Made by a program: the position numbers and the translations under genes. Of a stretch of DNA of 64,000 nucleotides, positions 10,002 through 19,903 are shown one piece after another. Source of the DNA: Cyanidiococcus yangmingshanensis (Eukaryota > Rhodophyta > Bangiophyceae > Cyanidiales > Cyanidiaceae); the NCBI GenBank assembly GCA_013995675.1, contig VWRR01000008.1, positions 124,001-188,000 of the forward strand, in the 5' to 3' direction. Under the pieces are notes generated by a model, which worked only from the letters and a program-made list of their open reading frames with translations, searched no databases and was not told the origin of the DNA. Numbering within the stretch: the stretch's first letter is position 1; each line of letters begins with the position of its first letter.

Positions 10002-11181
10002 CAGAGAATTTATGGAAGACTGCATCATAAGCAGCGGCTTTTGCAGGGCATGAGCGTAGCACTGAGAGAGAGAGGCACTTGTCAGATATTTAGTGGCAGG
10101 AAAAGAGTCCGTCTCTGCTCAAGGATAGGTCTAGACTGCGTGCTGATGGGAGCTGGGCGAACATGTCGCGAAGCAGAGCGTTGTAGATGTCAGCTGGTGA
10201 AGCGCTGTTCGAGTACGCCCGTGACAAGCTGCACGGTATCAGTGGGACGCCATGGACAGACCACGCGACACCGCAACGCGATGCCACGCCAACTTGTTGG
10301 CCAACAACTGCCGCGTTCATGGAGAATTCAAGTGGCCAGAGATGCTGCGAGAACAAATTTGCTCCGTTGCTGAGCAAATCTGACGTGAGGATCCGCTGTG
10401 GCGACCCATGGTAACAGGCAGCCAAAGCAACCGCCAAAAAGGACGTTTTGCTAGCCGTCTGTTGCCTACGAATCACCATCGCTTCAATCAATGCCCCCAA
10501 CTATCCATAAACTAACGTAGACATCATTCGCTGTCCAGTGCACTGATAGACGCCACCAGACAAGATACCTTGAGATACTGTTGAAAGTATGCATCGCGCT
10601 GACTAGTGCCTTCGACGCCTGGTGTCGTCCGCACAACGCCACTGCTGGCAGCGCGCACGTCACCATAACGGGCGGCGGGCATGCCTGTCGTCACGCCAGC
10701 TTATGGCAGACATGATCGAGCCACGGATCCTACCGTATTTCCGTACTGTCACTCAACACTCTCAACGAGTATACGCACCGAAGATGCTCGGAGCAACCAC
10801 GAGCGCGCTGTGCGCTCTAATACACGTACACGTCCGCAGCAGATGCGTTCCCGGCTGGTACCACCATAGAGCGTCGCGGACGATCAGGAGGTTTTCCGGA
10901 CGAGTAGGTATCTGCCATCACCATTCGTGTATCGAACGTAGCAACAGGTTGAGCACACTTGCAAATACAGATCCTATCGATACCTTCCAAGCGTATTGAC
11001 GAGATCGATGCCATGGCTGCGGTGCCGTTTTGGAATGCGCGCCGCGTCGCCGACGGCGCTCACGGGGATTCCGGCGGCGGCCACGACGACTGCCATACCG
11101 TGTACTGCGCTATCGTCGACTGCGTCATTGTTTGGTTGAACGTCCTCGACCACCGTTAAGCAGCTGGCACACGAGTGAAAC
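10002..11181. other. intergenic stretch, nothing recognised
   Basis: 1180 bases between two plus-strand genes. Open frames of up to ~136 codons exist on both strands but overlap one another and match no known family. No tRNA-like T-arm pairs properly. Confidence 0.45.
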
Positions 11182-11580
11182 ATGTTTGCAACCTCATTTT
11201 TGGTGACCTCTTTTTGGGGGATGAATGCTTCAACGCAGTGTTCGAGGGTCTCACAACGTTCGAGCCTGCAGAGACTTCGAATGGCGAAGCACCCGATACC
11301 GAAAGCGACCAAGAAGCATGTGAAACGGCGACCGCGAAAGTCGCGACCGAGTGATATAAACCACAAACCGACACACTACGCCTTGTATGATGTGGAATGG
11401 CCGCAAGAATATACCATTGTTCCTGGAGAGGGCAGCATCCCACCCGAGTTTCTGGCCAAAATTGGATCACGGAGCAAACGGCGTCAGAAGGCAAGCGCGG
11501 AGGACGACGCAGAGGTCAACGACGAAGAAGGGACGCAGCTGACGAGTGTCTCTGAGCTTTTACGAGCGGAGGGTAACTAG
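11182..11580 (+). CDS. plastid 50S ribosomal protein cL38 (PSRP6-like)
   Basis: 132-residue protein. Residues ~36-80 (KATKKHVKRRPRKSRPSDIN, then HKPTHYALYDVEWPQEYTIV) match the compact conserved core of chloroplast 50S ribosomal protein 6 (KKx..HxxTRPxKTxPWDIxRKPTxY...PxxWT in plants). That protein is plastid-specific and nuclear-encoded in land plants. The N-terminal ~34 residues (MFATSFLVTSFWG...) have the Ser/Thr/Phe and Arg content of a plastid transit peptide. The C-terminal ~40 residues are acidic, without close counterpart. The core motif is short, so assignment rests on about 35 residues. Confidence 0.6.
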   Translation: MFATSFLVTSFWGMNASTQCSRVSQRSSLQRLRMAKHPIPKATKKHVKRRPRKSRPSDINHKPTHYALYDVEWPQEYTIVPGEGSIPPEFLAKIGSRSKRRQKASAEDDAEVNDEEGTQLTSVSELLRAEGN

Positions 11581-12356
11581 ATGTCCCTACTGGTGAGGGA
11601 ACGGGTACGTGGCGGAACGAGTTCCGAACTTGGGTCAACGAGCCGTCGATGTGTCCGGGGAGCTCGGTCGGCGGATAACGTCGATGAACTGCCCGATGGC
11701 GGATCGTTTTGGAGACCCAATTCGAGCAGCGACATCATTTCTCACTCAGAGAGAATCTGGAATTCAAGCATATCGTTGAGCACGCTTTGGCTTGAGAACA
11801 AAGTGCACACAAGCGAGGTTGGCCTGACCCCAGCCTGGATACGTCGTCTCCTTCCAGAGCGAGGTTGTTGAAGCACATATCGACGCGTGGATGAACAAAC
11901 CGTGGGTCGTCATCACCAGCACCATCCAATCAGAAAGACGTACTCAAATATGGTAAACCATACCCTGGTTGTCGTCGTCAACGTCCAATCCCGGTGCCGG
12001 AGACATAGCGAGCGCGCTCGTCTCTGTCAGCGCAAGACGATGCAGGTTGCACCTCTTCTATCCAACGGAACCGATTTGAGATTGAATGCCACTTGCGCTA
12101 TCATAACCCGATTTCTCCCCGAGCGAGCTATTCAAACAAACCGCAAGTTAGGTTGTATTCATGCTGTCGCGTTGGTGGGAACGAGTTCGGCTACCGGAGT
12201 CGCCAGCACTGTGCACGCTCCCCGCGGCGGCTCGGTGGCCGTCCGCCTCGTCGCGGAATCGAGGCGTGCCTGGTGTGCGCCCAATCTCCCAGTCGCAGCG
12301 CCCTGTTGTCGGGACACCCACAGCTGCACACGAAGACCAACTTTATTCGGGCCGCT
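11581..12356. other. 5' region of the citrate-synthase-like gene
   Basis: About 775 bases. The reading frame of the downstream gene is already open from about 12093 but without an ATG before 12357. A different frame has an ATG at 12161 and runs 88 codons, an Arg/Ser/Ala-rich peptide that could look like a targeting sequence. Whether either contributes an N-terminus is unknown. Confidence 0.4.
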
Positions 12357-13895
12357 ATGGAGCATTATCGTCTACCGGAGACGTTTCTGATAATCGAAAG
12401 CACCAGACCAGACGGAAGCAAAGATGAACAAGAGCTAGCGCTGTACGCGAACTGGAGAGCCGGTTCCGAACCGCCGATGGTGGGTCGTCTGGTGGTCATC
12501 CCTTCAGCGCGCTGCCGCTACCGCATCTTTGATCCAAATATGTACCATACAGCGGTATGTGCTTCGCGCATAACCTTCGCCGACGGCGTCAATGGTAAAC
12601 TGTACTATCGTGGCTATGACGTCGAGGAGCTGGTCCAGGGCAGCGCTGATTCAAGCACGCCCACTGCGACATTTGAGGAAGTGGCTTTTCTGCTCATCAA
12701 TGGCGAACTGCCGGACAAGAAAGCGCTCGATACGTGGCGTGAGCTGCTACTCTCGCACACGTTTCTTCACGAGGACATTCTGGCGCAGCTGCGAACGCTG
12801 CGTCACGACGCTCCCCCGATGGGGTGCCTCATTGCCGCGATGAGCGCCCTAAGCACGTTTCATCCGGAAGCGAACCCGGCTCTGCGTGGCAGTCAACTCT
12901 ACCGGAATGATCAGCGAGCCCGCAACAAGCAAATATACCGCCTTCTCGGTAAGGTAGCAACCATCGCTGCATGTGTTTGGCGGGTCCGTATCGGGCGCAA
13001 TTTCGTCGCGCCCCTCTCCGGAGAGCAGGTTCATTCGCATCCATCTCAGTCAACGGGAGCGCTTATGGGATTAGAACGAACGAATCAGGCAGACGAGGTC
13101 CCTGTCGGTTACGTGTCGAATTTTCTGACCATGCTGGATGGGTGCGCACCGAACCCAGTCCTGGTGAGCATTGTCGAGCGAGCCTGGATTGCGCTCGCCG
13201 ATGACGGCTTGAACTGCGCTGCTGGAGTGTTGCGGCATGTGTCGAGCTCAGGGGCCGATCCCTACGTCTGCATTGCAACGGCAATGGCAGCAATTTACGG
13301 GGAACGCATCAGCGGCGTCGGCATGGCTGTCGTTCGAATGCTTACCGATATGCACGCGTTTCTGAGGAGCACTGGGATGCTTGAAGAAACCCGCGAGCGA
13401 CAGCTGTCTTGTTTAGGCGCATACCTTCAGGAGCGGTACATGTTGACGAAGCGTCGGCTGCAGGGCTTTGGCCACGTCAACTACAAGAAATACGATCCAC
13501 GTGCTCGAGTGCTTCGCCAACTCTGTCTCGAGGCCGAAACTGCAGTTCATGAGCCCGAGCCGTTGCTGCAGGTAGCGCTCCTCCTGGAGGACGTCGTCAT
13601 GAATAACGCATGGTTCACTTCTCGAGGGGTTTGGCCCAATGTGGATCTCTATCTACCACTGCTGCTGCGCATACTGGGCCTACCCTTGGAATTCTATGCG
13701 GTTTTCGTGGCTGTACCGCGAACGGCTGGTTGGATTGCGCACTGGCTCGAACAGCTGGATGACGATGATATGCGCATCTATCGACCGCGACAATTATATT
13801 CAGGACCTGCTGAGCGGCCATACATACCAATCGAGGATCGGACTGGAGGACGACGCGTACCGACTTGGCAGAGACCCCGACAAAAAGGTTCGTAG
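12357..13895 (+). CDS. citrate-synthase-like protein lacking catalytic histidines
   Basis: 512-residue protein in the citrate synthase fold, closest in layout to the peroxisomal/bacterial type: YRIFDPNMYHTAVCASRITF, GKLYYRGYDVEELV, FEEVAFLLINGELP, RLLGKVATIAACVWR, VSNFLTML. The family active site should read ADHE..N, GPLHGGANEAV and GHRVYK..DPR. Here the first is ADDGLN (residues 281-286, His and Glu replaced by Asp and Gly). The second is GERISGVGMAV (315-325, catalytic His replaced by Ile). The third is GHVNYKKYDPR (Asp kept, Arg lost). Both catalytic histidines are thus gone while length and frame are intact, so condensing activity is unlikely. It may be a structural or regulatory paralogue. 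ATG chosen at 12357; the frame extends upstream to 12093 without an ATG. Confidence 0.85.
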   Translation: MEHYRLPETFLIIESTRPDGSKDEQELALYANWRAGSEPPMVGRLVVIPSARCRYRIFDPNMYHTAVCASRITFADGVNGKLYYRGYDVEELVQGSADSSTPTATFEEVAFLLINGELPDKKALDTWRELLLSHTFLHEDILAQLRTLRHDAPPMGCLIAAMSALSTFHPEANPALRGSQLYRNDQRARNKQIYRLLGKVATIAACVWRVRIGRNFVAPLSGEQVHSHPSQSTGALMGLERTNQADEVPVGYVSNFLTMLDGCAPNPVLVSIVERAWIALADDGLNCAAGVLRHVSSSGADPYVCIATAMAAIYGERISGVGMAVVRMLTDMHAFLRSTGMLEETRERQLSCLGAYLQERYMLTKRRLQGFGHVNYKKYDPRARVLRQLCLEAETAVHEPEPLLQVALLLEDVVMNNAWFTSRGVWPNVDLYLPLLLRILGLPLEFYAVFVAVPRTAGWIAHWLEQLDDDDMRIYRPRQLYSGPAERPYIPIEDRTGGRRVPTWQRPRQKGS

Positions 13896-15820
13896 CAGCT
13901 CGGGCGATGAATCGAATACCCTGCTTTTCCCCAAGATGAGGCGCACGTAGGTGCAAATCGACGCGGCAAGCTGGGCGGACAAAACGCACTCACCCGGATG
14001 GTTCGAACCGTCTCGATCTACCGACGGAGAGGTAAGTTTGGCTGATTCGGGGTTTTGGCCTCAGGGATTATCGCCGGCAGTCGAGGGGACTTTGGCACAT
14101 GCCTCAGAATCCTTGCCTATAAAGCTAGTCGGCATTTGAGACCCTCATCGCCAATTTGAAAGATCCACATTGAGACAAACAACAATTTCTTTTGACGGCA
14201 TACGCGGAATCCGGGGATCTCCAACAGCACGGACTGCAACGTGCGCGCCAATATCGCTGACCGAGACCGTCGTTTCCTCTTCATACGCGGGTCCGAGGAT
14301 CTCCAAGCCATGTTACAATCCCGCTGTTAAAGCGTTCATGCACGTTAGTTTATTCAACTTGCATCAACAATCTCGTCACCTGAAGTGCACGCACTCGCGC
14401 TCGCTACAGCCAGACATGTTCCCGTGTCTTTGCGTTCGCAGTCCCGTCCGTACTTTTGGAGGTCGCTGCCGAGAGAGTGCAAGCTCTATTCATCGCTGGA
14501 CTCGGTGGTGTCCCCGTCGGCGTATACACACGATCATAGATTCTTGAACGTCAAGTCTTCGAGAAAAAAGTTGCTGTGCTAAGGCACCCACTCGTTCCTG
14601 TGCCCGATCGAAAGCACAAGCGGCGCATGAAGACTCATTCTATTGCTTGGGCAAGAGCAGCAGGTCTGTTGTTGTCGCGAAAGAGGTAACCAATGTTCTG
14701 CCGTTCCAGTATCTCGCCAGTCGATACTACGTCGACCTTTCATCGGACCAGTCATTCACACCAAAATACGGCTTTCCAATAGTCGGAATATACAACACAG
14801 GCAATATAAGCTCCAGTCAGCTCGATAGCGGTGTTGCGCACCAGGAATCGCACGCCGAGTCACGCTATAGCATCGCTCCTAGTCGGCTGCGTCGTTCCAT
14901 GATCCCGCTTATCGCGCCCGACATTCGACCAATCCGCCGTAATTCAATCACTCTAAATCCAAAAAGTCCAACGTTTTCCCCCGAACCATAAATGCATTGT
15001 TCCGTTGATCTCGTCGCATCAATATCACGCAACGGTGCTCACAAAACACCATGCAACTCCGAAAAGCCCGTTGCTTTGCCAGCAATCCTGGTAAAACAAC
15101 TCATGTCTATATCTTTCCAGTGAAAACTCGCGAGCCATCCTATCAGTAAACTCTACCTATCTTCATTGTCGATTGGTCACACGAAATAGAAACGAATCTC
15201 ACGGCAAGGTCTACGGAATCACCATGGCACTCGAGCCGAGTTCGGTTCGTGAAATCCCGGTACAGCCCCAGTGGTGCGCGCCCCGACGATCGCCGGTCAT
15301 TGGCCGAAGAATCGCCGTCTTGGTGTGGCCCCATCGAGGGCGGCCAGCTCGGGGATCCCGCGCCCCCGACCGACCGATGCACGCATCAGCACACCGGCCA
15401 TGGATCCGCGCCGTCGATTGCGACGCCCAACGACATCCTCTCGCGAGCGATGCGTGCCCCCTCATCCACGCCGCGGGCGCATCGCGCGCCGACCAACATG
15501 TGGTCGCCAGTGGATGGCTGCGTCACGTCGAAATCATTAGGACACGTGTCTCCGGGTCGTTGGCCTATGCATGTGGCGATCACGTGGCGCTGTCAATCGA
15601 TGCGCGTCGATCCCCGATGCAACGGAAGTTGCGTGCGGAGCGCGCGAGATAACGTTTGCGCGTGACGCCTGCGATGCGTGGGTGCTGCATCCACGAGCCG
15701 GATCGCACGCATCGTCCAACCGACGCACGCTCCGGTGACGAGCCGCATCGGATAGAGCTCCACTGCGGAGCCTGCACTTGTGCAAGGACCTCCTCCTTCT
15801 TCTTCTAGCCTGTTCGTTTG
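13896..15820. other. 1.9-kb intergenic region upstream of the cyclin gene
   Basis: No recognised gene; open frames are short or Arg/Pro-rich. Roughly 15250-15760 is a GC- and CpG-rich island with repeated GATGCG/CGCATC words, like islands at ~7.9, 19.3 and 33.1-34.5 kb. The ten-base inverted repeat GGTTCGAACC near 13999 looks like a T-loop but cannot form a tRNA. Confidence 0.45.
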
Positions 15821-17590
15821 ATGAGCCGAGTGCCCTGGACGCAGCGTCGTTTTGGATCGGCAGCGTCCCTGGTCACGTTGGACAGCGCTTTGAAGAGCCC
15901 GCGTGGACGCCTGTCGACTGGCGAGGTTGTGTCGGCATGGCTGGAGCGCGCTGAGCGGGAGACGTGTGAATCAATCACCACCGAGTTTTCCCGTATTGGG
16001 AGCACCGAACCAACTGAAGATGGCTGCTCTGTTTTTAAAGAGTCTCAAAAGAGCGCTTCCGAGCATCTTGATTCGGCGTCTTGGGTTGGTCAGGTACTCG
16101 AACCCGAGCACGCTGGGAGTGAAGATCGAGTCGCTTCAGGGGGGTCTCGCACGCCTGTGCTGCGCTGCACCGACGAGAGCATAGAGTCGTTATTGACGCC
16201 GGTGCAGGATTTTCGCCCGAGCCAGCGGAAGAAAGTAATTACCTGCTGCAGTGCGGTGAATGAAACACTTGAGCAGGTAGAGGCGGTGCTTGGCCTGTTG
16301 GAGCGTTACTGGCAGGCTGAGCAACGGTATGGCTGTGAGCTGGCTCCGGGTGTGCGTCAGCCTCACTGTTGGTGGTCATCAGCTGCAAGCGGCGAGGTGT
16401 ATACTCGTTCAGCAGTGATACTCGGTCGGAGACGGGAGGCCTTCACGCGCATCGCCTGGCGTGCTCGGGCGCGGCAGGTTGAGGCGATTTTTCGGCACGC
16501 CCCCTCGATGGACAGCGCAGTTGCAGCGGTCATGTTTCTCGATCGAGGAATGGCTCATTTGGTTCGTAATTTCACAGACGCTGAGCGACATAGAGGCCAT
16601 GAGCCGCCCTGCATTCGGTTGCTGCACGTTGGAATGCCGCTCGTAGCGCTAGCATCGTTGTGGATCGCAACAAAGATTCACGAGTGCGAGGCCGGTGACG
16701 TGGAGACTTGGCTGCTGAATTGGCCCGCAGAGAAGGGCTTACGGATTTCGCAGAGCCCGTACGAGGGTTATCGGCCGCCTATATCGCTTCCGCTCGTGAA
16801 GGCCGTCGAGTTGGTTCTGCTCGATCTACTCGGCTGGGATCTGGTGCCGGCCACACCGCTACATTTTGCCATGACCTTTGCTGCCATCGGCGCTCTGCAT
16901 TGCCATGGTGTGCGGACGCTCACAACGCAACTCTGTTGTCTAAGTCTTCTGGAGCCCGCTATCGCGGGCCGTTATCCGCCGAGCGTGATCGGACTCGGCT
17001 GTCTGCTATCGGCGGTGAGGATTCGCGAGCATGTCATCCTGTCAACAGATGACGGTTTGATTCGACTTGATGCTGACCGTGGTTTGGCTTGGGCGCAGGA
17101 GACGTTTGGCTTTTTGATGCCCAACGGAGACGCGTTTATCTCAATCGTCCAAGAGCTGGAAACCATCCTACGTGACATGACGGACCCTGTGCCTCCGGCG
17201 AACTTTTCGCGATCGATCTCGCCGTACTGGCCAGCGAACAGCAAGCCGCGGACCAGCGGCCGAAAGCGAGGTGCTCATTCACGGCAGGAATACAAAATCC
17301 GGCGGCTCGGTGCGGATACCACGAGCCCGCACGTATCTGGCCAGAGCCGACAACCACTACGAACAAATTCAAACCCTCTGTATGATGCAACAGATTCCGA
17401 CTTTGGCTTCTTCGAGCATCTGCAAATCGGCTCTACAGCTGGCAGTCCAGTCGTGCTTGGGCTAGCGGATGCAGACCTACAAGACGACGACTGGCACGTA
17501 GATGCGTACCGATCAATGCTCCAACGTTCGATTATTGGCGAGTTCGGGCGCTGTCGACAAGAATGCTTCGACTGTCCATCAGTGCTGTAA
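15821..17590 (+). CDS. cyclin-box protein
   Basis: 589-residue protein with a central cyclin fold of about 260 residues. The first cyclin box is recognisable in MDSAVAAVMFLDRGMAHLV (equivalent to 'T..LAV.LLDRYL') and MPLVALASLWIATKIHE (equivalent to 'LIG..CLFIASKYEE'). The second half contains LVKAVELVLLDLLGWDLVPA and TPLHFAMTF, as in 'E..IL..L.W.L..PTP..F', typical of D- and A/B-type cyclins. N- and C-terminal ~170-residue tails are Ser/Arg-rich and probably disordered. No RxL or LxCxE motif was verified. It should act as a CDK partner; cell-cycle versus transcriptional role is not decided, with a D-like cyclin my best guess. The ATG is at 15821. Confidence 0.75.
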   Translation: MSRVPWTQRRFGSAASLVTLDSALKSPRGRLSTGEVVSAWLERAERETCESITTEFSRIGSTEPTEDGCSVFKESQKSASEHLDSASWVGQVLEPEHAGSEDRVASGGSRTPVLRCTDESIESLLTPVQDFRPSQRKKVITCCSAVNETLEQVEAVLGLLERYWQAEQRYGCELAPGVRQPHCWWSSAASGEVYTRSAVILGRRREAFTRIAWRARARQVEAIFRHAPSMDSAVAAVMFLDRGMAHLVRNFTDAERHRGHEPPCIRLLHVGMPLVALASLWIATKIHECEAGDVETWLLNWPAEKGLRISQSPYEGYRPPISLPLVKAVELVLLDLLGWDLVPATPLHFAMTFAAIGALHCHGVRTLTTQLCCLSLLEPAIAGRYPPSVIGLGCLLSAVRIREHVILSTDDGLIRLDADRGLAWAQETFGFLMPNGDAFISIVQELETILRDMTDPVPPANFSRSISPYWPANSKPRTSGRKRGAHSRQEYKIRRLGADTTSPHVSGQSRQPLRTNSNPLYDATDSDFGFFEHLQIGSTAGSPVVLGLADADLQDDDWHVDAYRSMLQRSIIGEFGRCRQECFDCPSVL

Positions 17591-17900
17591 AACGCAGTAT
17601 TATGGCAGCGAAAGAGAATGACTGAGCAAGGGCGGAAGCATTCCGCGGTCATGGATTGTCACGGGTCGAATGCGACCTCTTGCGTGGGAACGCTAATATA
17701 TCAAAATGCCTCATCTGGCGTGGTGAAGCGATTCAAACCTGCCTGGATATACGGAGAGCCAAACGAGCATCCCTCGTTAGCTTTCAAGGATTCACATACA
17801 TCGAGCAGGCTGCCAAAGAACACGTTCACGAAGGAACTGTGCCGATCTCGTTGAGCACCATGTTTATCCTGTCGTTGTAGCCGCCTGAGATCGCGTTTGG
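17591..17900. other. convergent gap cyclin / DCP1
   Basis: 310 bases between converging 3' ends; nothing recognised. Confidence 0.5.
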
Positions 17901-19136
17901 CTAGCCCCATTGCATGCGATAACTTTTGTACGCTTTTTCAAATACCCATGGTTCGTTCACGAGTGCCCGAAGCACCGAAAGAACGACCTCGTGATGGATT
18001 CCAGGCCGGCCTCCGGCTGCGGCCATCACCGTATTCACCAGGGTTTGGTCTATTTCAGGATGTTCATCTGGAATAGACGGGGACACCGTTGCAGGCCCCG
18101 AGTGGATCCACTCAGAGCTGCGGGTAAACACAGCATCATTTGCCTCGTTGTGGATCGTCAATGTCGTCGGCTGCGACGGCACGAGACCATGTGATGTCCG
18201 GGCCTCTGCTCGGTACATCTGACCGGGTTGAGCGCCCATTGGGTTCCCGACCGGGCCACCTGCTGTCCCGAGCGCCGCCCAGTGGACGCCGCCCATATCG
18301 ATCTCTCCAGATCTTGACTCCATGTCGGGCTGACTCACCAGGTTACTGGTGGGCGCGGACGGCCCTGCATGAGCACTGCTGCTTTGCTTGGTCTCGCTCG
18401 GCGACCACGCCGTCACTGGACTAGTCCATCCAGAGTTCCACTTGGTTTCCGCATTCGTTATGACACCGTGAGCAGCGTTCGGTGGCAGCGAATGCGGCGG
18501 AAGCAGACTCCCCGTCGGCAGGTTCCGAGGATACCCAGCGCTGGGATAGGATACCGATCCGAGTACGGCAGCCGAAGGCAGCAGTTCTCCCCTGGCCACG
18601 CTTGCGGCCACCTGATGTTGCATCCACGCAATATCCTGAAGCAGGTTCGCACAAGCTTGAAGCTCTGGTGCGCCACCGTGAAACCAGATCGCGCGTGCAA
18701 AGGGAGTCGCCTCGCTACCGCCGCTCGCCACAGTGCGGTACATCAGAAATTCATCCTGCACCTCCAGGTCTATACCAGGAACAATTGGATCTACCAGGTT
18801 CTCGGGACTCTTTCGATTATGGACAACCAGTGCGTACCGTGGCTCCCGATAACGCACCAAAAAGAGCGCTCCCTCTCGATTCGCACGCTGCCAACGCGAA
18901 AGCTGCACGTCAAAGTTGTACACCACAACGTGCGGCGCTGAAAACAAGATCGTCTCGATAGCCACGTCAACCGTTTGTCGTAAAGCTGCCAAACTCGCTT
19001 CTGTTGTTGTCGCCTGCTTCGCAATACTGGTGAGAGGCGGCAGCGTTGATGGCGAGGGCGGAGGCGGGGCGACCGCAGCGCCAAGCCTAACGGATCCGCT
19101 CCGCCCCACGGGCTGTTTCTTCCTGTGTTTGGGCAT
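17901..19136 (-). CDS. DCP1: mRNA-decapping enzyme subunit 1
   Basis: 411-residue protein with an EVH1-type DCP1 domain over roughly residues 45-190: VVVYNFDVQLSRWQRANREG, then ALFLVRYREPRYALVVHNRK, EFLMYRTV and ARAIWFHGG. These correspond to the family's 'Y.f....W.k.d.EG.LFvy.R...P.y..vi.NR' and 'ppfLlYR...I.giWF'. DCP1 activates DCP2, which removes the m7G cap in cytoplasmic P-bodies. A Pro/Ser/Thr-rich linker follows. The last ~60 residues (IHHEVVLSVLRALVNEPWVF) form a helical C-terminus that could be the trimerisation segment; this is inference. Start at the ATG at 19136; four further upstream codons would need TTG. Confidence 0.88.
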   Translation of the reverse strand: MPKHRKKQPVGRSGSVRLGAAVAPPPPSPSTLPPLTSIAKQATTTEASLAALRQTVDVAIETILFSAPHVVVYNFDVQLSRWQRANREGALFLVRYREPRYALVVHNRKSPENLVDPIVPGIDLEVQDEFLMYRTVASGGSEATPFARAIWFHGGAPELQACANLLQDIAWMQHQVAASVARGELLPSAAVLGSVSYPSAGYPRNLPTGSLLPPHSLPPNAAHGVITNAETKWNSGWTSPVTAWSPSETKQSSSAHAGPSAPTSNLVSQPDMESRSGEIDMGGVHWAALGTAGGPVGNPMGAQPGQMYRAEARTSHGLVPSQPTTLTIHNEANDAVFTRSSEWIHSGPATVSPSIPDEHPEIDQTLVNTVMAAAGGRPGIHHEVVLSVLRALVNEPWVFEKAYKSYRMQWG

Positions 19137-19903
19137 GACGCTTCCCAATCAACAGGTGGCCCAGCAAGCGCGCCGATGCGCACCTCCGCTTTTCCCCAAA
19201 CAATGTCCGTATATAGAATACCCTCCTGGTTACGCCTGCCGAGGCACGAGGCCTGAACAGAAAACGCGCACACGCACGCGCCACAATCGATGCGTGCTGA
19301 TGCAGGGCGGCGCTTCCATGCAGACAAGCCCCCGCAGGTTGCGTCGTCGTCGTCGCTCGTGTCGAGCATCGCGTCGGCCGTGCTCGACACGACGTCACCG
19401 ACGGGAACGAACGTGCGCATCCGAAACACGCATCCTTGGTGCGTGATTGGTACACTCGATCTGCGTCGTTGCCGCCCCCGGTGACCGAAAGCGAATCGAC
19501 CACGCCGCGCGAGATTGCACGCGGACGCAAACGGGGACGCGCACGCTTCGATGCGCCGATGATCGTGATCGTCGTTGCAGCGGCGGAAACGCCGAGCAGC
19601 CAAGCCGTTCACCGGACACGCAAGGGCATCCCAAGCGGTTCGTAGAGAAATGGTATGAAACGGACATGACTTGGCTCGTCTGGGAAGGAGTTCCGGATCG
19701 ATGATATCAATTTCTATATAGGAATTTCTGTACATGAGTGTGAAGCCTCGGTCAGGACAGCACTCGGTCGACGAGACTAAGACTACTGTTTCGGTACGCA
19801 ACTGGAAAATTTTTCGGAGTTGATTGCATTTAGTAGTGTGCGTGTTCGGCACGAGAGGGACGTTCGGGGAGGACGCAGGCCTCAGTCGGGTCGCGCACTA
19901 GGC
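19137..19903. promoter_or_regulatory. shared 5' region of DCP1 and TEL2
   Basis: 767 bases between divergent starts. Around 19240-19640 it is GC-rich, dominated by CpG and GATGCG/CACGC words. No protein family is recognisable in the short frames, and no defined promoter element was identified. Confidence 0.45.

Noticed and set aside
10200-10220. TGTTCGAGTACGCC as part of a tRNA
   Set aside because: The base closing the T-loop does not pair, and no other tRNA arms are nearby.
13994-14005. T-loop-like palindrome GGTTCGAACC as a third tRNA gene
   Set aside because: Neither strand gives a pairing T-stem, even allowing an intron, and no acceptor, anticodon or D-arm could be placed around it.
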